The notes beneath the pieces are model-generated. The model was not told the origin of the DNA, made no database searches, and worked only from the letters and a program-made list of their open reading frames with translations. The position numbers and the translations under genes are program-made. From Pseudomonas sp. ICMP 561 (lineage in GTDB: Bacteria; Pseudomonadota; Gammaproteobacteria; Pseudomonadales; Pseudomonadaceae), in contig NZ_LKBT01000034.1 of assembly GCF_002699985.1 (NCBI RefSeq), positions 248,001-312,000 of the forward strand: DNA of 64,000 nt, read 5' to 3'. Each line of letters opens with the position of its first letter. Position 1 is the stretch's first letter. Below, one piece after another: positions 1 to 8,079 of this stretch.

Positions 1-1
1 G

Positions 2-904
2 AGCAAACCCATCGCCGAGTTTATGTATTTCCTGCCGACGACTCGCGATCTGGCCAAGGCGCGCAAACGTCTTGAGGCATCGCTCGTAGAGTCGCAGCAT
101 AAACACAAGGCGCTGTACGACCGCCTGATGGCCTATCAGAAAAACCCCCGTCTCAAAATCTGGTTCAACGAATTGATCTGGGCGCATAACAAGGCCCTGT
201 GGGATGCGCCGACCAAAGTGCTGGCCCGAGGCGAACCTGACCCGCATCTACTGCTGACCACGCAACTGGCGCCTGAGCTGCTCAACGCAAACAAGGAACT
301 GATACTGGTTTCCGCCTACTTCGTGCCGGGTGAGGAAGGTTTGCTCTATCTGACCGGGCGTGCCGATGCCGGGGTTTCGGTCAGTTTGCTGACCAACTCC
401 CTTGAGGCGACTGACGTGCCTGCGGTGCACGGCGGTTACGCGCCTTATCGCAAGGCGTTGCTGGAGCATGGTGTAAAACTGTTCGAAATGCGCCGTCAGC
501 CGGGCGATCCCGGCAGTGACAGCGGCGGTAGCGGCCCTCATCTATTCAGCAAAGGCGGAACGTTTGGCGGTGGTTCGGATTCCAGTCTGCACAGCAAGGC
601 GATGACGTTTGATCGTCGAAAAGTGTTCGTGGGCTCCTTCAACTTCGACCCGCGCTCGGTATTGTGGAACACCGAAGTCGGCGTATTGGTAGACAGCCCC
701 GAATTGACCGAAGCGCTGCGCGAACTGGCCTTGCAAGGCATGCAGCCGACCCTGAGCTACGAGGCGAAGCTGGAAGACGGCAAAGTGGTGTGGGTCACCG
801 AAGACAACGGCAAAATCCACACCTTGTACAAAGAGCCCGGCGATACCTGGCGGCGCTTGAACGCATGGTTCAGCCGGGTCGTGGGCCTGGAGAAAATGCT
901 CTAG
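2..904 (+). CDS. Phospholipase D / cardiolipin synthase-like protein, C-terminal part (5' truncated by window)
   Basis: The reading frame is open from base 2, so the gene begins before the window; about 300 C-terminal residues are present. The second HKD motif of the phospholipase D superfamily is intact (HSKAMTFD near visible residue 197, followed by GSFNFDPRS). The first HKD motif must lie upstream. A central stretch (SAYFVPGEEGL, then a run describing a Y-x-x-Y-R-K-A-L-L region) resembles ClsC-type cardiolipin synthases, which transfer phosphatidyl groups at the inner membrane. That role is inferred from family resemblance. The stop codon lies in the CTAG shared with the convergent MFS gene, leaving no intergenic space. 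Confidence 0.85.
   Translation, partial: SKPIAEFMYFLPTTRDLAKARKRLEASLVESQHKHKALYDRLMAYQKNPRLKIWFNELIWAHNKALWDAPTKVLARGEPDPHLLLTTQLAPELLNANKELILVSAYFVPGEEGLLYLTGRADAGVSVSLLTNSLEATDVPAVHGGYAPYRKALLEHGVKLFEMRRQPGDPGSDSGGSGPHLFSKGGTFGGGSDSSLHSKAMTFDRRKVFVGSFNFDPRSVLWNTEVGVLVDSPELTEALRELALQGMQPTLSYEAKLEDGKVVWVTEDNGKIHTLYKEPGDTWRRLNAWFSRVVGLEKML
901..904. other. Shared stop-codon palindrome CTAG of two convergent genes
   Basis: TAG at 902-904 ends the + strand gene and TAG read from 903 to 901 ends the - strand gene. There is no spacer and no terminator hairpin between the two genes. Confidence 0.95.
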
Positions 905-2049
905 GCCGTTGCCGCGGGTTGAACCCCGAATGCTCCGCGTCTGGATGAAAGGATCACCAGGCCAAACGCACCTGCCGCCATCAGCAGCGGCAGTGCCTGA
1001 CCGCTCACCCACTGGCTGCCTGCCCCGGCCGCCAGTGGCCCCAGCAAACAACCAATCCCCCACAGCTGTGCCACATGCGCATTGGCGCGAACCAGTGCGT
1101 CATCGCGAAAACGTTCCCCAATCAGAATCAGCGACAGAGTGAACAAGCCGCCTGCGCTGGCCCCGAACAGCACCCACAGCGGCCAGATCAGCACGGTATT
1201 CACCAGCAGCGGCACCAGCAGGCTTGAAATCATCAATGCCACTGCGCAGCTCGAAAACAGCGTGCGCCGCGAAACCTTGTCGGCCAGTGCGCCAATCGGC
1301 AACTGCAGAAGCGCGTCGCCCACCACCACGGTGCTGATCATTGCCAGGGCGATTTCCGGCGTGAAGCCCTGACGCAGGCAATAGATCGGCAGCAAGGTCA
1401 GGATCAGTGCCTCGAAGGCGGCGAACAGTGCTACCGCCCATGCGATTGCGGGCATGGAGCGACAAAAGGCGAACAGGTCGATGAAGGTGACGCGACATGC
1501 ATCGGCACTCGGTGCCCCGCTTCTGCCCAGCAGCAAAAACGGCGAAATGATCAGCAGCGCCACGCCGACCCAGAAGCCCGTGTCGTGCTCGGTGCCCAAT
1601 GCGCCAAGCAGCAGCGGCCCGGCCAGTTGGCACAAGGCGTAAGTACTGCCATAGAGCGCGACAAGACGGCCACGCCATTTTTCGACGACCAGTTGGTTGA
1701 TCCAGCTTTCACCGAGGATAAAGACGATGGTCAGGATCACTCCGAGCATCAGCCGTAATACCAGCCACACCGGGTAATACGGCAGCAGCGCGAGCAGGCC
1801 TACAGACAGCGCCCCGGCCCACAGGCAGCGGCGCATCAGTGCGGCGGTGCCGAAACGTGCAGCAAGGCCGCTGGCCAGGCTGGCGCCGAGCAGCACGCCA
1901 ATAGCGGGCATCGCGGCCATTACGCCGATGGCGAACGAGCCGTAACCCCAGCTTTCCAGTCGCAAGGACACCAGCGGCATGCTGACACCCAAGGCCAGCC
2001 CGACCGAAAGCACCGACGCCAGCACCGCGAAATAAGTACCCCAACGCAT
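901..2049 (-). CDS. MFS transporter (YcaD-like)
   Basis: The product is 382 residues and very hydrophobic, with about 12 membrane segments. Regularly spaced glycine-rich helices and a central hydrophilic loop are typical of a 12-helix major facilitator. The general look (short N-terminus entering helix 1, MPLVSLRLES after it) resembles the YcaD group, whose substrates are not established. I chose the ATG at 2049 because AGGAG lies 7 bases upstream; a longer frame reaches 2127 but lacks a ribosome site. It lies downstream of kauB on the same strand, separated by a 79-bp perfect inverted repeat, so it may be a separate unit. Its stop overlaps the convergent PLD gene stop. Confidence 0.85.
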   Translation of the reverse strand: MRWGTYFAVLASVLSVGLALGVSMPLVSLRLESWGYGSFAIGVMAAMPAIGVLLGASLASGLAARFGTAALMRRCLWAGALSVGLLALLPYYPVWLVLRLMLGVILTIVFILGESWINQLVVEKWRGRLVALYGSTYALCQLAGPLLLGALGTEHDTGFWVGVALLIISPFLLLGRSGAPSADACRVTFIDLFAFCRSMPAIAWAVALFAAFEALILTLLPIYCLRQGFTPEIALAMISTVVVGDALLQLPIGALADKVSRRTLFSSCAVALMISSLLVPLLVNTVLIWPLWVLFGASAGGLFTLSLILIGERFRDDALVRANAHVAQLWGIGCLLGPLAAGAGSQWVSGQALPLLMAAGAFGLVILSSRRGAFGVQPAATA

Positions 2050-2136
2050 TCCCACGCTCCTGTGGATCAAAAGGCCAAGACGAAACAGCCGGGCTATCCC
2101 AAGGGAAGCCCGGCTGTCTTGAAGCAAATCACCACT

Positions 2137-2215
2137 CCCTGTAGGAGCTGCCGAAGGCTGCGAACAGCGGTGTCTCAGGCTAACCGCTTCGCAGCCTTCG
2201 GCAGCTCCTACAGGG
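2137..2215. repeat. Long perfect inverted repeat (REPIN-like)
   Basis: Two 27-base arms (2137-2163 and 2189-2215) are exact reverse complements around a 25-base spacer. The core is GTAGGAGCTGCCGAAGGCTG. It sits between kauB and the MFS gene and could attenuate read-through. Confidence 0.9.
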
Positions 2216-2230
2216 CGGCGCGTGTAGCGG

Positions 2231-3724
2231 TTACAACTTAATCCACGTCGATTTCAGTTCGGTGTACTTGTCGAACGCATGCAGCGACTTGTCGCGGCCG
2301 TTGCCGGATTGCTTGAAGCCGCCAAATGGCGCGGTCATGTCGCCGCCATCGTACTGATTGACCCATACGCTGCCCGCACGCAACGCTTTGGCGGTCAGGT
2401 GGGCCTTGGACAGGTTTGCCGTCCAGACAGCAGCAGCGAGGCCGTACGGCGTATCGTTGGCGATCTGAATCGCCTCCTCGGCTGTATCAAACGTCAACAC
2501 CGACAGAACCGGGCCGAAGATCTCTTCCTGAGCGATCTTCATGGCATTGGTCACTCCGTCGAAAATCGTTGGCTCGACATAGGTGCCACCGGTTTCCTGC
2601 AGGATGCGCTTGCCGCCCACCACCAGTTTGGCGCCGTCGGTATGTCCTGCTTCGATGTAAGACAGCACGGTGTTCATCTGTTGGGTATCCACCAGCGCAC
2701 CCACGGTTGTGGCCGGGTCCAGCGGGTTGCCCGGCTTCCAGCTCTTGAGCGCTTCGATGACCATGGGCAGGAATTTGTCCTTGATCGAACGCTCCACCAA
2801 CAGGCGCGAACCTGCGGTGCAGACTTCGCCCTGGTTGAACGCGATAGCACTGGCCGCGGATTCAGCGGCGGCCTGCAAATCTGGCGCGTCGGCAAAGACG
2901 ATGTTCGGGCTTTTGCCGCCCGCTTCCAGCCAGATGCGCTTCATGTTCGATTCGCCGGAGTACACCAGCAACTGCTTGGCGATTTTCGTCGAGCCGGTGA
3001 ACACCGCAGTGTCGACATCCATGTGCAGGGCCAGCGCCTTGCCCACTGTGTGACCATAACCTGGCAGCACATTGAGCACGCCAGCCGGGATGCCTGCCTC
3101 GATCGCCAGTTGGGCAATACGAATGGCCGTCAGCGGAGATTTTTCCGAAGGCTTGAGGATGACCGAGTTACCGCTGGAAAGCGCCGGGCCCAGTTTCCAG
3201 CTCGCCATCAGCAACGGGAAGTTCCACGGCACGATGGCGGCCACAACGCCTACAGGCTCGCGGGTCACCAGACCAAGCTGGTCATGAGGCGTGGCAGCTA
3301 CTTCGTCATACAGCTTGTCGATGGCCTCGCCACTCCAGCTCAGCGCGTTTGCGGCGCCAGGGATGTCGATGCTGTACGAATCGCTGATCGGCTTGCCCAT
3401 GTCCAGGGTTTCCAGCAGGGCCAGCTCTTCAACGTTTTTATTGATCAGTGCGGCAAAGCGCAGCATGGCGGCTTTACGCTTGGTCGGTGCCAGTCGCGAC
3501 CAGACGCCGGAATTGAATGTCTTGCGGGCGCTTTCAACGGCGCGCTGGGCGTCGGCGGCGTCACAGCTGGCAACTTTGGCCAGCAGGCGGCCATCGACCG
3601 GGCTGACGCATTCGAATGTCTCACCGGAAGCGGCGTCGGAGTATTCGCCATTGATGAACGCGCGGCCTTCGATCTTCAGGTCCTTGGCGCGTTTTTCCCA
3701 GTCAGCATGGGTCAGGGTGGTCAT
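2231..3724 (-). CDS. kauB: NAD(P)-dependent aldehyde dehydrogenase, KauB/PuuC type
   Basis: The 497-residue protein is full length for the ALDH superfamily. It carries the glutamate motif LEAGGKSPN near residue 268 and the catalytic cysteine in NQGEVCTAGSR near residue 302. An N-terminal NGEY segment and the nucleotide-binding PWNFPLLM segment are also present. Close family resemblance and the flanking rpmG/rpmB genes match KauB of Pseudomonas. KauB oxidises 4-guanidinobutyraldehyde and gamma-glutamyl-aminobutyraldehyde in arginine, agmatine and polyamine catabolism. The start has GGAGGACATACGC before ATG. No aminotransferase or regulator of the pathway is adjacent. Confidence 0.88.
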   Translation of the reverse strand: MTTLTHADWEKRAKDLKIEGRAFINGEYSDAASGETFECVSPVDGRLLAKVASCDAADAQRAVESARKTFNSGVWSRLAPTKRKAAMLRFAALINKNVEELALLETLDMGKPISDSYSIDIPGAANALSWSGEAIDKLYDEVAATPHDQLGLVTREPVGVVAAIVPWNFPLLMASWKLGPALSSGNSVILKPSEKSPLTAIRIAQLAIEAGIPAGVLNVLPGYGHTVGKALALHMDVDTAVFTGSTKIAKQLLVYSGESNMKRIWLEAGGKSPNIVFADAPDLQAAAESAASAIAFNQGEVCTAGSRLLVERSIKDKFLPMVIEALKSWKPGNPLDPATTVGALVDTQQMNTVLSYIEAGHTDGAKLVVGGKRILQETGGTYVEPTIFDGVTNAMKIAQEEIFGPVLSVLTFDTAEEAIQIANDTPYGLAAAVWTANLSKAHLTAKALRAGSVWVNQYDGGDMTAPFGGFKQSGNGRDKSLHAFDKYTELKSTWIKL

Positions 3725-3985
3725 GCGTATGTCCTCCGCTTGTATCGATTAGGGTGTGCCTGGTGGGTAGATTTGTGCAAAAAACAAACAATCTGCAATC
3801 CACCGCCACCGGGCAACGGCACTCACCACCCTAAACCAGTGATCTGGCGATTTCCAATATCTTTGACATAAAGGCCCTGAATGGCGCTGTCCTGTTCGAT
3901 TTATGCAACATCGCGACGCGAGCGTTTGGCACTATTGGCTCGGCGCTTCGTCAAACCAGCAACGCACCTACCGCGAGGGTAAGAA

Positions 3986-4348
3986 ATGACTATCGACAGC
4001 ATCGTGGATTTCAGCGAAGCCAGCACCGAAGCTGAACGTTACCGTCCGGCGCCGGAAAAAATCTTCAAGGGCGATCCGGAGCAGACAATCTACAACCACT
4101 ACAACAGCCCTTGCGGACAGATGAGCGCGGGTGTCTGGGAGGGTGAGGTCGGCCAATGGTCCGTTAACTACACCGAGCATGAATACTGTGAAATCGTGCA
4201 GGGTGTTTCGGTTTTGCGTGATGACGCGGGCGGGTCGAAAACCCTGCGTGCAGGAGATCGCTTTGTGATTCCAGCAGGCTTTAAAGGCACGTGGGAGGTG
4301 CTGGAGCACTGCCGCAAGGTCTACGTGGTATTCGAGGCAAAAGCCTGA
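3986..4348 (+). CDS. Cupin domain protein (DUF861 / EutQ-like)
   Basis: This 120-residue protein is essentially one small cupin barrel. It has a tryptophan-rich first motif (GVWEGEVGQWSVNY), an EHEYCEIVQG segment and the closing DRFVIPAGFKGTWEV segment typical of the cupin_3 family. These proteins are often found beside amine or amino-acid catabolic genes. Here it is divergent from kauB across 261 bases, which suggests but does not prove a role in the same metabolism. The start is preceded by GAGGG, and a strong bidirectional terminator follows at once. Confidence 0.75.
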   Translation: MTIDSIVDFSEASTEAERYRPAPEKIFKGDPEQTIYNHYNSPCGQMSAGVWEGEVGQWSVNYTEHEYCEIVQGVSVLRDDAGGSKTLRAGDRFVIPAGFKGTWEVLEHCRKVYVVFEAKA

Positions 4349-4370
4349 CCTTGGCATTCAATCAGGCACA

Positions 4371-4398
4371 AAAAAGCCCGCATCGCTGCGGGCTTTTT
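4371..4398. terminator. Bidirectional rho-independent terminator
   Basis: AAAAAGCCCGCA (4371-4382) pairs with TGCGGGCTTTTT (4387-4398) around a 4-base loop. A-tract and T-tract flank both sides, so it serves the cupin gene on + and rpmG on -. Confidence 0.93.
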
Positions 4399-4417
4399 CG
4401 TAAAGAAGAAAAATCAA

Positions 4418-4573
4418 TTACTTGATTTTGCCTTCTTTGTAGATCACGTGCTTGCGAACAACCGGATCGAATTTTTTGATTTCGATTTTGTCCGGAGTGG
4501 TGCGCTTGTTCTTGTCGGTCGTGTAGAAATGACCGGTACCAGCACTAGAAATCAATCGGATCAATTCACGCAT
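4418..4573 (-). CDS. rpmG: 50S ribosomal protein L33
   Basis: A 51-codon frame begins MRELIRLISSAGTGHFYTT and ends YKEGKIK, the classic L33 sequence of gamma-proteobacteria. The version here lacks the paired CxxC zinc motifs. GGGAG lies a few bases before the ATG. It follows rpmB by 11 bases, forming the usual rpmB-rpmG operon, and ends just before the bidirectional terminator. Confidence 0.97.
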   Translation of the reverse strand: MRELIRLISSAGTGHFYTTDKNKRTTPDKIEIKKFDPVVRKHVIYKEGKIK

Positions 4574-4584
4574 GATCTTCTCCC

Positions 4585-4818
4585 TTAAATTTTGCCGTCG
4601 CGACGGAGTTCAGCGAGCACAACAGTGATGCCACGCTTGTCGATGATACGCATGCCTTTAGCAGATACGCGCAGACGAACAAAACGTTTCTCTTCTTCAA
4701 CCCAAAAGCGGTGATGCTGCAGGTTTGGCAGGAAACGACGACGGGTTTTGTTGTTTGCGTGGGAAATGTTATTCCCAGTCACCGGACCCTTACCGGTAAC
4801 TTGACATACTCTCGACAT
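4585..4818 (-). CDS. rpmB: 50S ribosomal protein L28
   Basis: The 77-residue protein begins MSRVCQVTGKGPVTGNNISH and contains KTRRRFLPNLQ and SAKGMRIIDKRG, diagnostic for L28. It is a component of the large ribosomal subunit near the tRNA exit region. It is the first gene of the rpmB-rpmG operon, and a good sigma-70 promoter lies 150 bases upstream. Confidence 0.98.
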   Translation of the reverse strand: MSRVCQVTGKGPVTGNNISHANNKTRRRFLPNLQHHRFWVEEEKRFVRLRVSAKGMRIIDKRGITVVLAELRRDGKI

Positions 4819-4967
4819 GCCTCAGCCCTCTAAAACCTCATGCCCAACCCGGCATGGGTTGGCCGCTTAATCTCTCAGTCATTTGGCGCCAGGCGCCGCG
4901 TTTCTTTAAGGGTCTTACCGGCTACACCTACAGTGAAGGAACCGGGCCCCTAGGAAAAGAGCGCTGC

Positions 4968-4996
4968 TTTATACCAGAAAGGGTTTGGTGTCACAA
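4968..4996 (-). promoter_or_regulatory. Predicted sigma-70 promoter of rpmB-rpmG
   Basis: On the - strand, TTGTGA (4996-4991) and TATAAA (4973-4968) are separated by 17 bases. The rest of 4819-5182, between rpmB and the oppositely oriented binding-protein gene, contains no credible gene. A short CCAACCC/GGGTTGG hairpin lies in the rpmB leader near 4843-4862. Confidence 0.55.
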
Positions 4997-5182
4997 CAGG
5001 CAAAGCACTTTAGCCCAACATCAGGCAACGCGTTCAGCCCAATGGTCAGGCCTTTGCGGGGGTGCTGGCAAATCTACCGCCGGTCGGGTTGTAACCATTG
5101 TTCTGTGTCCAAGCATGGTCTAGGGTAACCCCCTTACCAGACTGCGCCAGCAGATGGGGCCCTTTCTGACAGGAATATAGCC

Positions 5183-6772
5183 ATGCGTCTTGCTGCGATA
5201 CCGTTTTTGTTAGCTCCTCTTTTGTTCCCGGCAATGGCCAGCGCCGCGACGTCGTTGAGCGTCTGCACTGAGGCCAGCCCGGAAGGCTTTGACGTGGTGC
5301 AGTACAACTCGTTAACCACCACCAATGCCTCCGCTGATGTGCTGATGAACCGGCTGGTGGATTTCGACGCCCAGAGCGGCAAGCTGGTGCCCAGCCTGGC
5401 GCAAAGCTGGACCGTGTCGGCTGACGGCCTGACCTACGACTTCAAATTGCGCCCGGGGGTGAAGTTTCACCATACCGACTATTTCACGCCCAGCCGCGAG
5501 TTGAACGCGGATGACGTGGTGTTCAGCTTCCAGCGCATGCTTGACCCGCAAAACCCATGGCACAAGGTTGCTCAGAGCGGCTTCCCCCACGCTCAATCGA
5601 TGCAGTTGCCTGCGCTGATCAAGAAGATCGACGCGCCTGACCCGCTGACTGTGCGCTTTACCCTTGATCATCCGGACTCCACGTTCCTCGCGACGCTGAG
5701 CATGGGCTTTGCCTCGATCTACTCGGCCGAGTACACCGCGCAACTGCTCAAAGCGGGCACTCCGGAAAAACTCAACAGCCAGCCGATTGGTACAGGGCCG
5801 TTCGTGTTTGAACGCTTCCAGAAAGATGCCGTGGTGCGTTACGAAGCCAACGCGGATTATTTCGCGGGCAAGCCGGGCGTCGACAAATTGATCTACGCAA
5901 TCACCCCGGACGCCAATGTGCGTTTGCAGCGTATTCGTCGCAACGAATGCCAGATCACTCTTTCGCCCAAGCCGCTGGATATTCAGGAAGCCGCCAAAGA
6001 TCCGAATCTGAAAATCGAAAAAACCGAAGCGTTCATGACCGCGTTTCTGGCGATCAACAGCCAGCACCCGCCGTTCGACAAGGCTGAAGTGAGGCAAGCG
6101 GTCAATCTGGCGTTCGACAAGGACAGCTACCTGAAAGCGGTATTCGAAGGCACCGCTGAAGCCGCCAATGGCCCGTATCCGCCGAACACCTGGAGCTACG
6201 CGAAAGACCTGCCCGGCTATAAGCCGGACGTCGCCAAAGCTAAAGCGCTGCTGGCAAAGGCGGGCGTGAAGGAAGGTTTCAAAACGACTATCTGGACCCG
6301 CCCGAGTGGCAGCCTGCTCAACCCCAATCCGAACCTGGGCGCGCAGTTGCTGCAGGCGGACCTGGCTAAAGTCGGCATCAACGCTGAAATCAAAGTCATC
6401 GAATGGGGCGAACTGATCCGCCGCGCCAAGGCTGGCGAGCATGACCTCTTGTTCATGGGTTGGGCGGGTGACAACGGTGATCCGGATAACTTCCTGACCC
6501 CGCAGTTCTCCTGCGCGGCCGTGAAGTCCGGTACCAACTTCGCCCGTTACTGCGACGCCACGCTGGACAAGCTGATCAGCGACGGCAAAGCCACCAGCGA
6601 TCAGGCTGCGCGCAGCAAGCTGTATCACCAGGCTCAGCAGCAGATTCAGCAACAGGCACTCTGGTTGCCACTGGCACACCCAACCGCAGCCGTTATCACC
6701 CGCAAAGATGTCAGCGGTTATCAGGTTAGCCCGTTTGGTCGTCAGGACTTCTTCAAGGTGCAGGTTAAGTAA
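5183..6772 (+). CDS. ABC transporter periplasmic dipeptide-binding protein (DppA family)
   Basis: The 529-residue protein has a cleavable signal peptide (hydrophobic 5-18, ASA near 20-22). It has the SBP_bac_5 layout: SLSVCTEASPEGFD at the start, LAQSWTVSADGLTYDFKLRPGVKFH and a C-terminal WLPLAHP segment. Such proteins capture di- or oligopeptides in the periplasm for an ATP-driven permease. No permease or ATPase genes are adjacent, so it is an orphan binding protein likely to share a permease encoded elsewhere. Pseudomonas is known to carry several DppA paralogues. A ribosome site AGGAA precedes the ATG. Confidence 0.9.
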   Translation: MRLAAIPFLLAPLLFPAMASAATSLSVCTEASPEGFDVVQYNSLTTTNASADVLMNRLVDFDAQSGKLVPSLAQSWTVSADGLTYDFKLRPGVKFHHTDYFTPSRELNADDVVFSFQRMLDPQNPWHKVAQSGFPHAQSMQLPALIKKIDAPDPLTVRFTLDHPDSTFLATLSMGFASIYSAEYTAQLLKAGTPEKLNSQPIGTGPFVFERFQKDAVVRYEANADYFAGKPGVDKLIYAITPDANVRLQRIRRNECQITLSPKPLDIQEAAKDPNLKIEKTEAFMTAFLAINSQHPPFDKAEVRQAVNLAFDKDSYLKAVFEGTAEAANGPYPPNTWSYAKDLPGYKPDVAKAKALLAKAGVKEGFKTTIWTRPSGSLLNPNPNLGAQLLQADLAKVGINAEIKVIEWGELIRRAKAGEHDLLFMGWAGDNGDPDNFLTPQFSCAAVKSGTNFARYCDATLDKLISDGKATSDQAARSKLYHQAQQQIQQQALWLPLAHPTAAVITRKDVSGYQVSPFGRQDFFKVQVK

Positions 6773-6785
6773 ATTGATACTTAAC

Positions 6786-6888
6786 GTAGGAGCGCGCTTG
6801 CCCGCGATGGCGATTCGTCTGTCGCAGATATTTGTCGATTGGCTTTGAAGGTCCTTCGGCCCTTATCGCGGGCAAGCGCGCTCCTACA
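6786..6888. repeat. REPIN (GCTTGCCCGCGA family)
   Basis: The arms 6786-6808 and 6866-6888 are perfect 23-base reverse complements around a 57-base spacer. The element lies between the binding-protein gene and the hydrolase gene, both on +. Confidence 0.9.
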
Positions 6889-6915
6889 GCAAACCCACAT
6901 ACTGTCGGAGAACCC

Positions 6916-7800
6916 ATGATCATCGCCGACCGTCTTCACATCGAAGGCCTGTTCGACACCCACACATCAACGCTCAGTTATCTGGTGATGGACGTCCAGA
7001 CCCGGCACTGCGCGCTGATCGACAGCGTACTCGACTTCGATCCCAAATCGGGACGCACCCGCACTGAATCCGCCGATCAGCTGATTGCCCGCGTTCGTGA
7101 ACTGAACGCCTCTGTGCAATGGATCCTTGAAACCCATGTCCACGCCGATCATGTTTCGGCAGCGGCTTATCTCAAAGACAAGCTCAACGCGAAAATCGCG
7201 ATTGGCAGCCACATCACCGCGGTGCAAAACGTGTTCGGCGAGCTGTTCAATGCGCCGAGTGGCTTCGCCCGGGACGGCAGCCAGTTCGATGTGCTGCTGG
7301 GTGATGGTGCGACCTTTAATGTCGGCGCCCTTGAGGCGCGGGCCATGCACACGCCGGGACATACTCCGGCGTGTATGACCTACGTGTTCGAAGTTGGCGG
7401 CGAAAGTGTGGCTTTTGTCGGGGATACGCTGTTCATGCCGGATTACGGCACGGCGCGCTGTGACTTCCCCGGTGCGGATGCGCGAACGCTGTATCAATCG
7501 ATCCAGAAAATCCTCGCCCTGCCCGACTCAACGCGGTTGTTTATGTGTCACGACTACCAGCCGGATGGTCGCGAGTTGCAGTACATGACGACGGTCGCCG
7601 AACAGCGCGCCAACAATATCCACATCCGCCAGGGCATCGATGAAAACGAATTCGTGCAGATGCGCGAAGCCCGGGATGCCACGCTGGAAATGCCCGTGCT
7701 AATCCTGCCATCCGTGCAAATCAATATGCGGGCAGGCCACCTTCCCGAGCCTGAAGACAATGGCGTGCGCTACCTGAAGATTCCGCTGAATACGCTGTGA
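6916..7800 (+). CDS. MBL-fold metallo-hydrolase (persulfide dioxygenase/Blh-like)
   Basis: The 294-residue protein shows the metallo-beta-lactamase motif THVHADH near residue 75, then HTPGHTPACM, GDTLFMPDYGTARCDFPGAD and a late CHDYQPDG. This set, with an aspartate-rich second half, resembles ETHE1/Blh-type sulfur dioxygenases more than glyoxalase II. A role in persulfide oxidation is an inference. The ATG at 6916 has CGGAG 5 bases upstream; a longer frame from 6832 would start inside the REPIN and is unlikely. No sulfurtransferase or BigR-type regulator is adjacent. Confidence 0.82.
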   Translation: MIIADRLHIEGLFDTHTSTLSYLVMDVQTRHCALIDSVLDFDPKSGRTRTESADQLIARVRELNASVQWILETHVHADHVSAAAYLKDKLNAKIAIGSHITAVQNVFGELFNAPSGFARDGSQFDVLLGDGATFNVGALEARAMHTPGHTPACMTYVFEVGGESVAFVGDTLFMPDYGTARCDFPGADARTLYQSIQKILALPDSTRLFMCHDYQPDGRELQYMTTVAEQRANNIHIRQGIDENEFVQMREARDATLEMPVLILPSVQINMRAGHLPEPEDNGVRYLKIPLNTL

Positions 7801-7819
7801 GCCCGACCTTTGTAGACAC

Positions 7820-7850
7820 CTGTTGGAGCGAGGCTTGCCCGCGAAGAACG
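7820..7850 (+). repeat. Single REP element
   Basis: CTGTTGGAGCGAGGCTTGCC followed by CGCGAAGAACGA. Its arm has no matching inverted partner before the next element. A reversed copy of the variant module (GGTCTGGGCGGCATT on the - strand) follows at 7893-7907. Confidence 0.8.
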
Positions 7851-7938
7851 ATACCCGGTAAGCCTGATGCACCGCAGCGACTGACTCGTCACAATGCCGC
7901 CCAGACCAAGCCCGCCTGAACAGAAGAGCGCAATCTCA

Positions 7939-8027
7939 TGTGGGAGCCGGGCTTGCCCGCGATGCAGACACCGCGATTCGACAGATGGACCGGATCGCCC
8001 TTATCGCGGGCAAGCCTCGCTCCCACA
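7939..8027. repeat. REPIN (GCTTGCCCGCGA family)
   Basis: Left arm 7939-7963 and right arm 8003-8027 are near-perfect inverted copies (TGTGGGAG / CTCCCACA ends). It lies between two convergent genes. Confidence 0.85.
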
Positions 8028-8079
8028 GAAAATTGCATTTGCAGGCGAACAGTGAGTCTCCGACAGGTACGGCGCTGTG

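Noticed and set aside
2279..3871. Long open frame antisense to kauB (about 530 codons)
   Set aside because: The frame mirrors a clearly real aldehyde dehydrogenase. Long antisense frames are common in GC-rich DNA, and the translation shows no recognisable domain and no ribosome site.
3928..3945. Sigma-54 promoter (TGGCAC...GC) upstream of the cupin
   Set aside because: The GG and GC elements are two bases too close for the -24/-12 spacing.
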